Below, in pieces: positions 1 to 5,871 of a stretch of DNA of 5,871 nucleotides (positions are counted from its first letter, which is position 1; each line of letters begins with the position of its first letter). The position numbers and the translations under genes were made by a program. Below the pieces are notes generated by a model. The model saw nothing but the letters and a program-made list of their open reading frames with translations, did not search any database and was not told the DNA's origin. The stretch lies in NCBI GenBank assembly GCA_946403735.1, contig CAMJAZ010000127.1:1-5871 (forward strand), given 5' to 3'. Source of the DNA: an uncultured Selenomonadales bacterium. Lineage in GTDB: Bacteria > Bacillota > Negativicutes > Selenomonadales > Selenomonadaceae.

Positions 1-1
1 C

Positions 2-78
2 TAGAATTAAGAATTTAGAATTAAGAATGCAGAATTATTTTCTAGTTCTTAGTTCATAAATCTTGATTCGCAATTAAT
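2..78. repeat. Degenerate heptanucleotide repeat array, left block
   Basis: Cut from position 2 in steps of seven, the sequence reads TAGAATT, AAGAATT, TAGAATT, AAGAATG, CAGAATT, ATTTTCT, AGTTCTT, AGTTCAT, AAATCTT, GATTCGC, AATTAAT. The first two pairs form a 14-bp tandem repeat (2-15 and 16-29) with one mismatch, and the later units drift while keeping the 7-bp phase. No open reading frame or RNA gene is visible here. Heptad-phased short tandem repeats of this general kind are known from cyanobacterial intergenic regions (STRR sequences); any relationship is unproven. The phase is seen directly; the function is unknown. Confidence 0.6.
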
Positions 79-100
79 TCGAGCTTTACCATAAACCCCA

Positions 101-149
101 AACAGACTGTCAGTCGCAATCTCAACGCGATTGACAGTTTGTTTTTGTT
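101..149 (+). terminator. Strong rho-independent terminator of an upstream gene
   Basis: A 17-bp stem pairs 101-117 with 127-143 around a 9-nt loop (118-126). All positions pair; two are G-U (G113 with T131, G105 with T139). The loop-proximal end is GC-rich, and the 3' arm runs into the T-rich stretch GTTTTTGTT (141-149). No gene in the window ends before it, so it presumably ends a rightward transcript that begins outside the window. The opposite strand has only a poor T tract, so one-way termination is more likely. Confidence 0.85.
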
Positions 150-232
150 AATTAGGAATTAGGAATGCATAATGCGTAATTAAAAATTTCCTACCCCCTA
201 CCCCCTACTACCTACTACCTACACCCTAGAAT
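150..232. repeat. Degenerate heptanucleotide repeat array, right block
   Basis: From 150 the sequence runs in 7-bp units: AATTAGG, AATTAGG, AATGCAT, AATGCGT, AATTAAA (150-184). A 6-nt step (185-190) follows, then CTACCCC, CTACCCC, CTACTAC, CTACTAC, CTACACC, CTAGAAT (191-232). Two unit families are therefore joined in one block, AATnnnn and CTACnnn, the second markedly C-rich on this strand. The block starts directly after the terminator tail and stops next to the Shine-Dalgarno site of the following gene, so it would form most of that gene's leader if transcribed. Function is unknown. Confidence 0.65.
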
Positions 233-236
233 GGAG
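233..236 (+). promoter_or_regulatory. Shine-Dalgarno site of the membrane protein gene
   Basis: GGAG lies 8 nt before the GTG at 245. It supports this GTG as the start of the 233-residue reading frame; no competing in-frame start with a better site is seen nearby. Confidence 0.6.
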
Positions 237-244
237 CAAATTTT

Positions 245-946
245 GTGAGAAAAATAAAACGTAATAAACCAATTCAAATTGTTCAAGAAAAACCTGCCAC
301 TTCAACTTCATCTTGGACTGGAATGTTTAAAAATTATCCGCGAATCATCGGACTGTTTATACTGCTACTTTTTATGCCGCCGCTCGGCTGGATTTTCGCT
401 TATAAATTTTCGCCATACGATAAGCGTACAACACTCGGCATTTCAGTAGCCTGCACTGCATTTTTTATCTACGCCGTGTTCATTTCGCCCGAACATGAAT
501 TTGTTGACGTTAGCAAATTCACACGTACCGAATTTTGCACGCGATACAATGAACAGGCTACGAAGTTAGCGCCGCGCTTAGGTCTTGCGCTTGACGAATC
601 AAAGTTGAAACTTGACGGTGAAAATTTTTCCTACGACGTTACAGACAATCTTAAATTCGCCGCGCAGATTGAAAATAATTTTGTACGTGAAGTCGACATT
701 ACCGCCACGCCAAAAACTACCGACGATTCTTTTCAAGCAATTAACTGTTTCGGGCTTGTCATAGCTACGCTTAGCCCTGAATTGAATCAAGATAAACGCG
801 GTGAAATTCTACGTGAATTGAAAATGCTTGATAATACTTTAAGCAACGATTTGAATGAGTCGACAATTAGCGGCAAAATTACTTACGGCGTCAAAAATTC
901 TGGCGGAAAAATTATTTTCACTGCGCGGGTTAATGACGATTTTTGA
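245..946 (+). CDS. Hypothetical membrane protein with two N-terminal transmembrane helices
   Basis: I do not recognise the family of this 233-residue protein. It begins with a strongly basic, presumably cytoplasmic segment (residues 1-30, rich in Lys and Arg). Two hydrophobic helices follow, at about 34-52 and 62-80, separated by a short loop with Lys54, Lys60 and Arg61. The rest (about 85-233) is soluble, of mixed charge, with no repeats and with cysteines at 98 and 168. The positive-inside rule suggests both ends are cytoplasmic, but the charged loop makes the topology uncertain. No cleavable signal peptide, lipobox or catalytic motif is visible. The GTG start is supported by GGAG 8 nt upstream. 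Base composition and codon choice resemble the following genes, so there is no sign of recent transfer. It is separated from polC by 84 bp containing a separate promoter, so a shared function is not implied. Confidence 0.75.
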   Translation: MRKIKRNKPIQIVQEKPATSTSSWTGMFKNYPRIIGLFILLLFMPPLGWIFAYKFSPYDKRTTLGISVACTAFFIYAVFISPEHEFVDVSKFTRTEFCTRYNEQATKLAPRLGLALDESKLKLDGENFSYDVTDNLKFAAQIENNFVREVDITATPKTTDDSFQAINCFGLVIATLSPELNQDKRGEILRELKMLDNTLSNDLNESTISGKITYGVKNSGGKIIFTARVNDDF

Positions 947-969
947 CGAATCAAGCCGCCTTTGCAGGT

Positions 970-998
970 TCGACAAGAAAACTTTTTTCGGTTAAAAT
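970..998 (+). promoter_or_regulatory. Sigma-70/sigma-A type promoter upstream of polC
   Basis: A -35 box TCGACA (970-975, 5 of 6 to TTGACA) and a -10 box TAAAAT (993-998, 5 of 6 to TATAAT) are separated by an ideal 17-nt spacer. The predicted transcript starts near 1005 and carries a leader of about 25 nt before the GTG at 1031. The promoter lies inside the 5' extension that would be coding if the gene began at TTG 962, which argues against that longer start. It suggests polC has its own promoter rather than depending on the upstream gene. Confidence 0.6.
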
Positions 999-1017
999 AT
1001 CATCGCTATTATTTTTT

Positions 1018-1025
1018 GGGGGTGA
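1018..1025 (+). promoter_or_regulatory. Shine-Dalgarno site of polC
   Basis: GGGGGTGA ends 5 nt before the GTG at 1031 and matches the 16S anti-SD partner AGGAGGTGA closely. It decides the start in favour of GTG 1031 over the in-frame TTG at 962, which has no comparable site. Confidence 0.75.
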
Positions 1026-1030
1026 TTTAC

Positions 1031-2881
1031 GTGTCAGTAAAATGTGAAATTCGACCGCTTGAAAGCGCCGTTAAAGAAATGTTGAAAACTTTTAAATTTG
1101 ACAACGACGAAATACAAAATTTTCTTCAGTACTTTTTTCTGTCTGAAATCACCGTCGAAAAAAAAAGGTGGACTTTAAAATTTTATTACACTGAAATCGA
1201 TTTAACATTAGACTTTACGCAAAAGTTAGAGTATTACTTCAAATTAAAATTTCCTGGCTACTTAGTTTGTAAATACGAAAAAATTTTGCGACGTAAATTT
1301 AACGGTAGAAAAAATATTAGAAACACTGACGGCGAAATTTGGGATAAAAATTTAAAGCCGTTGTTCCCAATTCCTCAACCTGAAAGAGAAAAACTTCTGC
1401 TTAAAGCTTTGGAATTGCTTAGCATTGATGAAAATTTTATACCGTTTGAAACACTTTCATTCCACAACGATTTTTATCACGTTAAGCCGAGAAAACGTCA
1501 AAAAATATCATTCAAAAATTTTCCGCCGATAATTGCTGATACGCCAATAAGTGATGACATTGAGACGACGCCGAAAAATTTTCATCGCAACAGCGAACAA
1601 GTTAAAAGTGACGCGCCAGTCAATGTAGTTAATACTGTACATATGGTTAGCCAAAATGCTATACCTGCGCCAAGAAAATCTCACGTGCAGAAAGTATCTT
1701 CCACGAACGCTAAAAAAATCTTCGTCGAAAAAATTTCTGGTACAGTTGAAACAATTTCAGAAGTTAGACAGCTTGAGGATGGAACTACTCGGCGCGTCAT
1801 AATTTGGGGCGAAATTGGCACGGATGATAGAAACGGCGTTAAACTGCGCGAATTTAGAACGGGTACTTGTATGGTAACCTTCGCGCTTGCTGATGATACT
1901 GACGGCATTGTCTGCAAAAATATTTTTAAAGTTAGAACGGACGCTGAAACTTTTCAAGACGAACTTAAATCTGCCAATCGTATAAAACTGCGCGGCACTG
2001 TAAAGTACGATGATTTTTTGAATGAAATTATCATTCAGCCTGACGTTATCGAAAAACTTCCCGATGATTTACCGCGTGTCGATAATGCCGAAGTCAAGCG
2101 CGTTGAATTGCACGTACACACCACGATGAGCGCCCTTGACGCAATTATTTCGCCTGAAACGTTGATAACTACCGCCGCAAATTGGGGCTGGTCTGCCGTC
2201 GCGATAACTGATCACGGCGTTGTACAAGCTTTTCCAACTGCCGCTGATACTGCCGCTAAACTTGCTAAGCAGGGCAAGCACATTAAAATTATTTACGGCA
2301 TGGAAGGTTACTTGATGACTGATGAAAAGCAGAAGTATTCCTATCACGTCATTCTTTTGGCGAAAAATAAAACTGGTCTTGACAATCTTTACCGCCTCGT
2401 GTCAATCAGCGAACTGAAATATTTTTACCGTAAGCCGCGCATTCCAAAAGAAATTTTAGCTAAATTCCGTGACGGCTTAATAATCGGTTCAGCCTGCGCA
2501 CAAGGTGAGTTAATAGACGCGATTATTAACGGTAAGACGGACGCTGAATTGGAAGAAATTGCCGCCTTCTATGACTACCTGGAAATTCAGCCGATTCACA
2601 ACAACGACTATCTCAAGCGCAGGAACGTTTCAGATAACATTACGATTGACGACAAATTCAAAACTACGTTGAAGATTGAGACGGACGAAGATTTACGCGA
2701 TATTAATCGCAAAGTTGCCGCGCTTGCTGAAAAACTTGGTAAGCCTTTAGTTGCCACTTGTGACGCGCATTTTTTGAACGCTGACGACGCTATTTACCGT
2801 GAAATGATGATGTTCGGCAAAAGTATGAAGGGCTTTGATAATCAACCGCCGATTTCCTGCGTACCACTGATGAAATGTTAG
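1031..2881 (+). CDS. polC: DNA polymerase III PolC alpha subunit, N-terminal part (OB and PHP domains; exonuclease absent, frameshifted end)
   Basis: This is the first 616 codons of PolC, the Gram-positive replicative polymerase that extends DNA at the fork with the beta clamp. Residues 1 to about 150 form the divergent N-terminal domain, followed by a polar linker to about 230 and an OB fold at about 258-345. The PHP domain starts at Arg357. PHP metal-ligand candidates are His361, His363, Asp370, His395 (in ITDHGVVQ), Glu425 (YGMEG), His439 (YHVILLAKN), Cys489 (GSACAQGEL), Asp578 and His580 (TCDAHFL). In Bacillus subtilis PolC an exonuclease insert of roughly 200 residues, with a VVFDVETTG-type motif, lies between the positions equivalent to Glu425 and His439. 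Here only 13 residues separate them and no exonuclease motif is found. Homology to PolC continues to Ile608; the next eight residues before the stop are out of frame, and the true continuation is the gene at 2875. The start is fixed by the strong Shine-Dalgarno site. Identification is confident; integrity of the gene is not. Confidence 0.92.
   Translation: MSVKCEIRPLESAVKEMLKTFKFDNDEIQNFLQYFFLSEITVEKKRWTLKFYYTEIDLTLDFTQKLEYYFKLKFPGYLVCKYEKILRRKFNGRKNIRNTDGEIWDKNLKPLFPIPQPEREKLLLKALELLSIDENFIPFETLSFHNDFYHVKPRKRQKISFKNFPPIIADTPISDDIETTPKNFHRNSEQVKSDAPVNVVNTVHMVSQNAIPAPRKSHVQKVSSTNAKKIFVEKISGTVETISEVRQLEDGTTRRVIIWGEIGTDDRNGVKLREFRTGTCMVTFALADDTDGIVCKNIFKVRTDAETFQDELKSANRIKLRGTVKYDDFLNEIIIQPDVIEKLPDDLPRVDNAEVKRVELHVHTTMSALDAIISPETLITTAANWGWSAVAITDHGVVQAFPTAADTAAKLAKQGKHIKIIYGMEGYLMTDEKQKYSYHVILLAKNKTGLDNLYRLVSISELKYFYRKPRIPKEILAKFRDGLIIGSACAQGELIDAIINGKTDAELEEIAAFYDYLEIQPIHNNDYLKRRNVSDNITIDDKFKTTLKIETDEDLRDINRKVAALAEKLGKPLVATCDAHFLNADDAIYREMMMFGKSMKGFDNQPPISCVPLMKC
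2851..2881 (+). other. polC: Frame change splitting polC (-1 shift near GATTTCC)
   Basis: Upstream frame: Pro-Pro-Ile, then an unrelated tail ending at TAG 2879-2881. Downstream frame, read from 2854: Phe-Leu-Arg-Thr-Thr-Asp-Glu-Met, which matches the conserved FRTT(D/N)EML segment of PolC. Adding one T to the TTT run at 2853-2855 gives PPIFLRTTDEML, colinear with B. subtilis PolC, and a single product of about 1281 residues. The second frame's first ATG (2875) overlaps the stop by 7 nt and has no Shine-Dalgarno site, so independent initiation is unlikely. The heptamer is not a canonical X-XXY-YYZ slippery site. A single-base loss, real or from sequencing, is the simplest reading. Confidence 0.85.
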
Positions 2882-4875
2882 GTGAATTCACGTACTTGGG
2901 CGAAGAGTTAGCGTACAAGGCAGTTATCGAAAATCCAAATAAAATTGCTGATTCGATTGAAGAGTTAAAGCCAATTCCCGACGGTTTATATTCTCCGCAA
3001 ATGCCAGGTGCTGACGCTGAAATTACAAATTTATCGTACAGCAAGGCTATCAGTATGTACGGCGATCCATTACCTAAAATTGTTAAGGATAGACTTGAAC
3101 AGGAACTTCGACCGATAACGGCGCATGGCTTTTCAGTGCTGTATCTTATCGCGCAGAAGTTAGTTAAAAAGTCCAACGATGACGGCTACTTGGTAGGTTC
3201 ACGCGGTTCAGTAGGTTCATCATTCGTCGCGGCAATGACGGGCATAACGGAAGTTAATCCCTTGCCGCCACATTACCGTTGCCCTAAGTGTATGTACAGC
3301 GAATTTTACACGCACGGCGAAGTTGGTTGCGGTTACGATTTGCCCGACAAAGTTTGCCCAGTCTGCGGTCATTCGCTGATTAAAGACGGTCACGACATAC
3401 CTTTTGCCGTATTTCTTGGATTCGACGGCGATAAAGTTCCTGACATTGATTTAAACTTTTCTGGCGAATATCAAGCCGCCGCGCATAAGTACACGGAAAT
3501 TTTATTTGGCAAGCACAATGTTTACCGCGCAGGTACAATCTCAACCGTTGCTGAAAAAACTGCCTTCGGTTTCGCGAAAAAATATTTTTCTGAACATAAG
3601 CACGAAGAAAAGCACGGTTCATTTATCGCTAGAATGGCGGCAGGTTTCACTGGCGTTAAGCGTACGTCTGGACAGCATCCCGCTGGAATTATGGTTGTTC
3701 CGCGTGATATGGATATTCATTACTTCACGCCTATTCAACACCCTGCTGAAGATAGAAATTCCAATACAATCACGACGCATTTTGATTATCACTCAATCAG
3801 TTCACGCCTTGTTAAGCTGGATATTCTTGGACACGACGACCCGACCGTTATAAAAATGTTGGAAAAAATTACGCACATTGACCCATTGACAATTCCGCTT
3901 GACGATAAGCCGACGCTTAGTCTTTTTTCGTCGACAAAGGCTATTGGTTTAAAATCTTCGCAACTTGGTACGAAGTCTGGAACTTTTGGCATTCCCGAAT
4001 TTAGAACAAGTTTCACGCGAACGATGATTGATGAAACAACGCCGAAATGTTTTAGTGACTTAGTTAGAATTTCGGGCTTTTCGCACGGGACAGATGTTTG
4101 GATTGGCAACGCGCAGGAACTTATACAAAATAAAATTTGTACGTTGCAAGACGCAATTTCAGCGCGTGATGATATTATGATGTACTTGATTCATCAAGGC
4201 GTTGACTCTTTGAAGGCGTTTAAAATTATGGAAGGCGTCCGCAAGGGTAAAGGTATTAAGCCTGACGATGTAGAAATGTTGAAGGCGAAAAAAATTCCTG
4301 ATTGGTACATTGAGGCTTGCCAAAAGATTAAATATTTGTTTCCACGCGCTCACGCTACCGCTTACGTTATGATGGCTTATCGTATTGCTTATTGTAAAGT
4401 TCACTATCCGCTGGCTTACTACGCGGCGTACTTTTCAATCCGCGCAGATGAATTTGACGCGGAGGAAATTGTAAAAGGTGAAACGCATATTAAAGCTGAA
4501 ATTGACAAGCTGGAAGAGTCGGCGTCGAAGAAAAAGTTAGAGTTAAAAGAAAATGAACGTTTAGCAGTGTTGCAAGTAGCGTATGAAATGTACCTGCGCG
4601 GAATGAAAGTTGAACGTGTAGACCTGTACAAGTCAGACGCTGAAAAATTTATCGTGCTGAAAAATTCGTTACTGCCGCCGTTATCTTCATTAAAAGGCGT
4701 GGGGATTGTTGCCGCTCGTCAAATTGCTAAAATGCGTAAAGACGGTGAATTTTCATCAATTAAAGATATGACGCGGCGCACGGGCATAAATAAAACTGCC
4801 GTCGAAGCGCTTAAAATTCATGGAAGTTTGAAGGGTATGGACGAAACAGATCAAATTTCACTGTTCAATTTCTAG
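2875..4875 (+). CDS. polC: DNA polymerase III PolC alpha subunit, C-terminal part (zinc site, palm, fingers, HhH, clamp-binding tail)
   Basis: These 666 codons carry the polymerase core of PolC, which adds dNTPs to the primer end in the replisome. In order (numbered from ATG 2875): the PHP-to-palm connection (1-100), the GSRGSVGSS nucleotide-binding loop (108-116), a zinc site with Cys136, Cys139, Cys161 and Cys164, and the catalytic aspartates Asp190 and Asp192 in VPDIDLNF. The third catalytic aspartate is probably Asp316 in KLDILGHDD. The fingers region contains FSHGTDVWIGNAQELIQ (402-418) and FPRAHATAYVMM (489-500). A helix-hairpin-helix lies near 605-620, and the C terminus is QISLF (660-664), matching the beta-clamp-binding consensus QLxLF. 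No catalytic residue is missing, so the core looks functional if the frame is restored. The ATG at 2875 lies mid-domain and has no ribosome site; it is a nominal start only. The fragment could not replicate DNA alone without the PHP part. Confidence 0.93.
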   Translation: MLGEFTYLGEELAYKAVIENPNKIADSIEELKPIPDGLYSPQMPGADAEITNLSYSKAISMYGDPLPKIVKDRLEQELRPITAHGFSVLYLIAQKLVKKSNDDGYLVGSRGSVGSSFVAAMTGITEVNPLPPHYRCPKCMYSEFYTHGEVGCGYDLPDKVCPVCGHSLIKDGHDIPFAVFLGFDGDKVPDIDLNFSGEYQAAAHKYTEILFGKHNVYRAGTISTVAEKTAFGFAKKYFSEHKHEEKHGSFIARMAAGFTGVKRTSGQHPAGIMVVPRDMDIHYFTPIQHPAEDRNSNTITTHFDYHSISSRLVKLDILGHDDPTVIKMLEKITHIDPLTIPLDDKPTLSLFSSTKAIGLKSSQLGTKSGTFGIPEFRTSFTRTMIDETTPKCFSDLVRISGFSHGTDVWIGNAQELIQNKICTLQDAISARDDIMMYLIHQGVDSLKAFKIMEGVRKGKGIKPDDVEMLKAKKIPDWYIEACQKIKYLFPRAHATAYVMMAYRIAYCKVHYPLAYYAAYFSIRADEFDAEEIVKGETHIKAEIDKLEESASKKKLELKENERLAVLQVAYEMYLRGMKVERVDLYKSDAEKFIVLKNSLLPPLSSLKGVGIVAARQIAKMRKDGEFSSIKDMTRRTGINKTAVEALKIHGSLKGMDETDQISLFNF

Positions 4876-4947
4876 GAGTGAAAAATTTTTAATACCGTTA
4901 AAAAAAGGGATATTGATATTTTCATAAATATTTCTTAAAAATTTTAT

Positions 4948-4953
4948 GGAGGG
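4948..4953 (+). promoter_or_regulatory. Shine-Dalgarno site selecting a TTG start
   Basis: GGAGGG lies 6 nt before the TTG at 4960. It is the strongest site in this gap and decides the unusual TTG start of the glycosyltransferase gene. Confidence 0.75.
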
Positions 4954-4959
4954 AAAATT

Positions 4960-5778
4960 TTGGGCGATGTTAAACAAAGTGATATTGACGTTGTTGTCGA
5001 CGCGCTGAAAAGTTACAGGCAACGAATCATTGACGAAAAAAAATTTGCACCACAAGATTTTGTAAATTTTATGGAACAAAAATTTGTTGACGCTGGCTAT
5101 AGGCATGCAGCGCAACTTCCACGTCCGCGCAGTGACGAAAATATTTTGATAATCCATGATACTGGCGTCGGCGATTTCATTTTGACTAGCGGCGCAATTC
5201 GTGAAATTCGGCGTTTGTATCCTGCCGCTAAAATTCGGTTACTTGTTACTGCTGAAGCTGGCGAAATGGCGCGTTATTGTCCATACGTCGATGAAATTTT
5301 GACGCATGATTCAGGCATAAATTGTTCAAGCAGTGACTTTGTTGGAATTTACGATTGGGCCGTACGACATGCCACGCCGTTTTTGCGTGAAAGATTGGAT
5401 ATTTGCTATTCATTCACGCATTTTTATTTGACGCAAATTTTTATGTATATGTGCGGGGCGAAAGTTCGTCACGCTTATTTTTTTGAAAATAACGATGATC
5501 CTGGCAATTCGCCGTTTTTAATGTTGCCAATGGTAAATTGTTTCGCTACAAATTTAGTTCCACCGTTTTTGTACGGTACACATCATGTTGACGCCTACTT
5601 TTCATTTTTAGATGCGCAGATGAGCGTACCGATTGCTAACAGGAGCATTGAAATTTGGTGTACACGCGACGAAATTGAATTTGGTGATAAAGTATTAGCT
5701 GGGCGCGTTGGGACGGTTTACGCGCTTAATATGGGCGGTACAGGACCTTGTAAACACTGTCACAGATTTAAAAAATGA
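4960..5778 (+). CDS. Glycosyltransferase family 9 (heptosyltransferase-like), C-terminally truncated
   Basis: GT9 enzymes transfer a sugar, classically heptose from an ADP-sugar, to a lipid-linked or LPS-core acceptor at the cytoplasmic face of the membrane. After a helical N-terminal extension (about 1-58), the first Rossmann-like domain begins with NILIIHDTGVGDFILTSG (61-78), the GT9 GxGD signature, then AIREIRRLYPAAKIRLLV and CPYVDEIL. A second-domain start is suggested by TVYALNMGG (252-260). Family members are usually about 330-420 residues. This one stops at 272, just where the donor-binding domain should begin, and its last dozen residues (TGPCKHCHRFKK) do not look like GT9. The truncation coincides with a composition change, so it may be a chimeric join rather than a real protein end. 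Start: TTG with a strong Shine-Dalgarno site. It lies 84 bp after polC with no clear terminator between, so read-through from polC is possible. The substrate cannot be assigned. Confidence 0.75.
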   Translation: MGDVKQSDIDVVVDALKSYRQRIIDEKKFAPQDFVNFMEQKFVDAGYRHAAQLPRPRSDENILIIHDTGVGDFILTSGAIREIRRLYPAAKIRLLVTAEAGEMARYCPYVDEILTHDSGINCSSSDFVGIYDWAVRHATPFLRERLDICYSFTHFYLTQIFMYMCGAKVRHAYFFENNDDPGNSPFLMLPMVNCFATNLVPPFLYGTHHVDAYFSFLDAQMSVPIANRSIEIWCTRDEIEFGDKVLAGRVGTVYALNMGGTGPCKHCHRFKK

Positions 5779-5871
5779 AACAAAGAATGTTACAAAGAAT
5801 GAGGACGACGACGACCCGGTACTCGGCCTGTCCTGCACAGACGGTTTCCTGGGACTTCCAAAGGTCGGCCC
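5741..5871. other. Compositionally foreign right end, possible chimeric contig end with partial coding frame
   Basis: Positions 5801-5871 are 65% G+C (46 of 71), whereas 5741-5800 are 30%, and the genes upstream are visibly AT-rich. The plus-strand frame read from 5738 stays open to the window end for 44 codons. Its first part has hydrophobic residues at peptide positions 1, 4, 8, 11 and 18 with Thr at 15, a coiled-coil-like spacing. Four GAC codons (an Asp run) follow, then a PVLGLSCTDGFLGLPKVG-like tail. That frame differs from the glycosyltransferase frame and is blocked by a stop at 5696-5698. The reverse strand is also open in one frame. I do not recognise the protein. A join of unrelated DNA near 5735-5750 is the favoured explanation. 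Confidence 0.5.

Noticed and set aside
131..159. Promoter for the membrane protein gene using TTGACA at 131-136
   Set aside because: The -35 match is perfect but lies in the terminator's 3' arm, and the best -10 at 16-17 nt spacing (TAGGAA or AGGAAT) is poor.
1..232. CRISPR array
   Set aside because: The repeats are 7 bp, contiguous and drifting, with no unique spacers of regular length and no cas genes.
947..985. Terminator after the membrane protein gene (CGAATC ... GGTTCG hairpin)
   Set aside because: The arms are only 6 bp with a G-U pair and a long loop, and the T run at 983-988 is too far from the stem.
962..1030. Longer PolC start at TTG 962
   Set aside because: The extension has no Shine-Dalgarno site, overlaps a good -35/-10 promoter pair, and adds residues with no PolC character. 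GTG 1031 has a strong site 5 nt upstream.
2848..2860. Programmed -1 ribosomal frameshift in polC
   Set aside because: The heptamer does not fit X-XXY-YYZ, and I saw no upstream Shine-Dalgarno-like stimulator or obvious downstream stem. A missing T is simpler.
4913..4941. Promoter TTGATA -17- TAAAAA before the glycosyltransferase gene
   Set aside because: It would start transcription on top of the Shine-Dalgarno site at 4948-4953, and the AT-rich gap makes such matches likely by chance.
599..5157. Antisense and out-of-frame open reading frames inside the genes, for example 2069-2347 minus, 2790-3176 minus, 3506-3853 plus
   Set aside because: They overlap strongly conserved coding sequence, have no recognisable domains, and look like shadows of the real frames.
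5775..5871. New gene starting at ATG 5775 in an ATGA overlap with the glycosyltransferase stop
   Set aside because: The frame gives a Thr/Arg-rich, low-complexity peptide with no ribosome site. The frame from 5738 looks more protein-like.

Overview
The window is most likely chromosomal DNA of a low-GC Gram-positive-lineage bacterium (Firmicutes/Bacillota). The main evidence is a PolC-type replicative DNA polymerase III alpha subunit, together with GTG and TTG starts behind strong Shine-Dalgarno sites. PolC next to a family-9 (heptosyltransferase-like) glycosyltransferase would fit Negativicutes, the LPS-bearing Firmicutes. That placement is inference; no rRNA or other marker is present. The 65% GC at the extreme right end and the lack of flanking genes suggest a metagenomic or draft contig.

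Layout. Positions 1-244 hold no gene. They contain a strong rho-independent terminator (about 101-149) for something upstream of the window, flanked on both sides by degenerate 7-bp-phased repeats (2-78 and 150-232). A 233-residue two-helix membrane protein of unknown function follows (245-946). A good sigma-70-type promoter (970-998) and Shine-Dalgarno site then introduce polC, which occupies 1031-4875 in two frames. The first part (1031-2881) carries the N-terminal, OB and PHP regions. The second part (2875-4875) carries the zinc site, polymerase core, helix-hairpin-helix region and clamp-binding tail. They are one gene interrupted by a -1 frame change at about 2852-2856. After an 84-bp gap with no clear terminator comes a glycosyltransferase gene (4960-5778) that has lost its donor-binding half. 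The last ~130 bp look foreign to it.

The most interesting signal is in PolC. The 3'-5' proofreading exonuclease normally inserted inside the PHP domain is absent, leaving a clean uninterrupted PHP domain. All nine canonical PHP metal-ligand positions appear to be present, as in PHP domains that proofread (Mycobacterium tuberculosis DnaE1). This polymerase might therefore proofread through its PHP domain, use a separate exonuclease, or be an error-prone second copy. The locus also lacks the usual proS/rimP/nusA neighbours of polC.

The genes do not form an obvious pathway. PolC copies DNA at the fork, the glycosyltransferase would act in cell-envelope glycan synthesis, and the first gene is an uncharacterised membrane protein. 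The frameshift and the right-end chimera could both be sequencing or assembly artefacts, and they limit what can be said about function.
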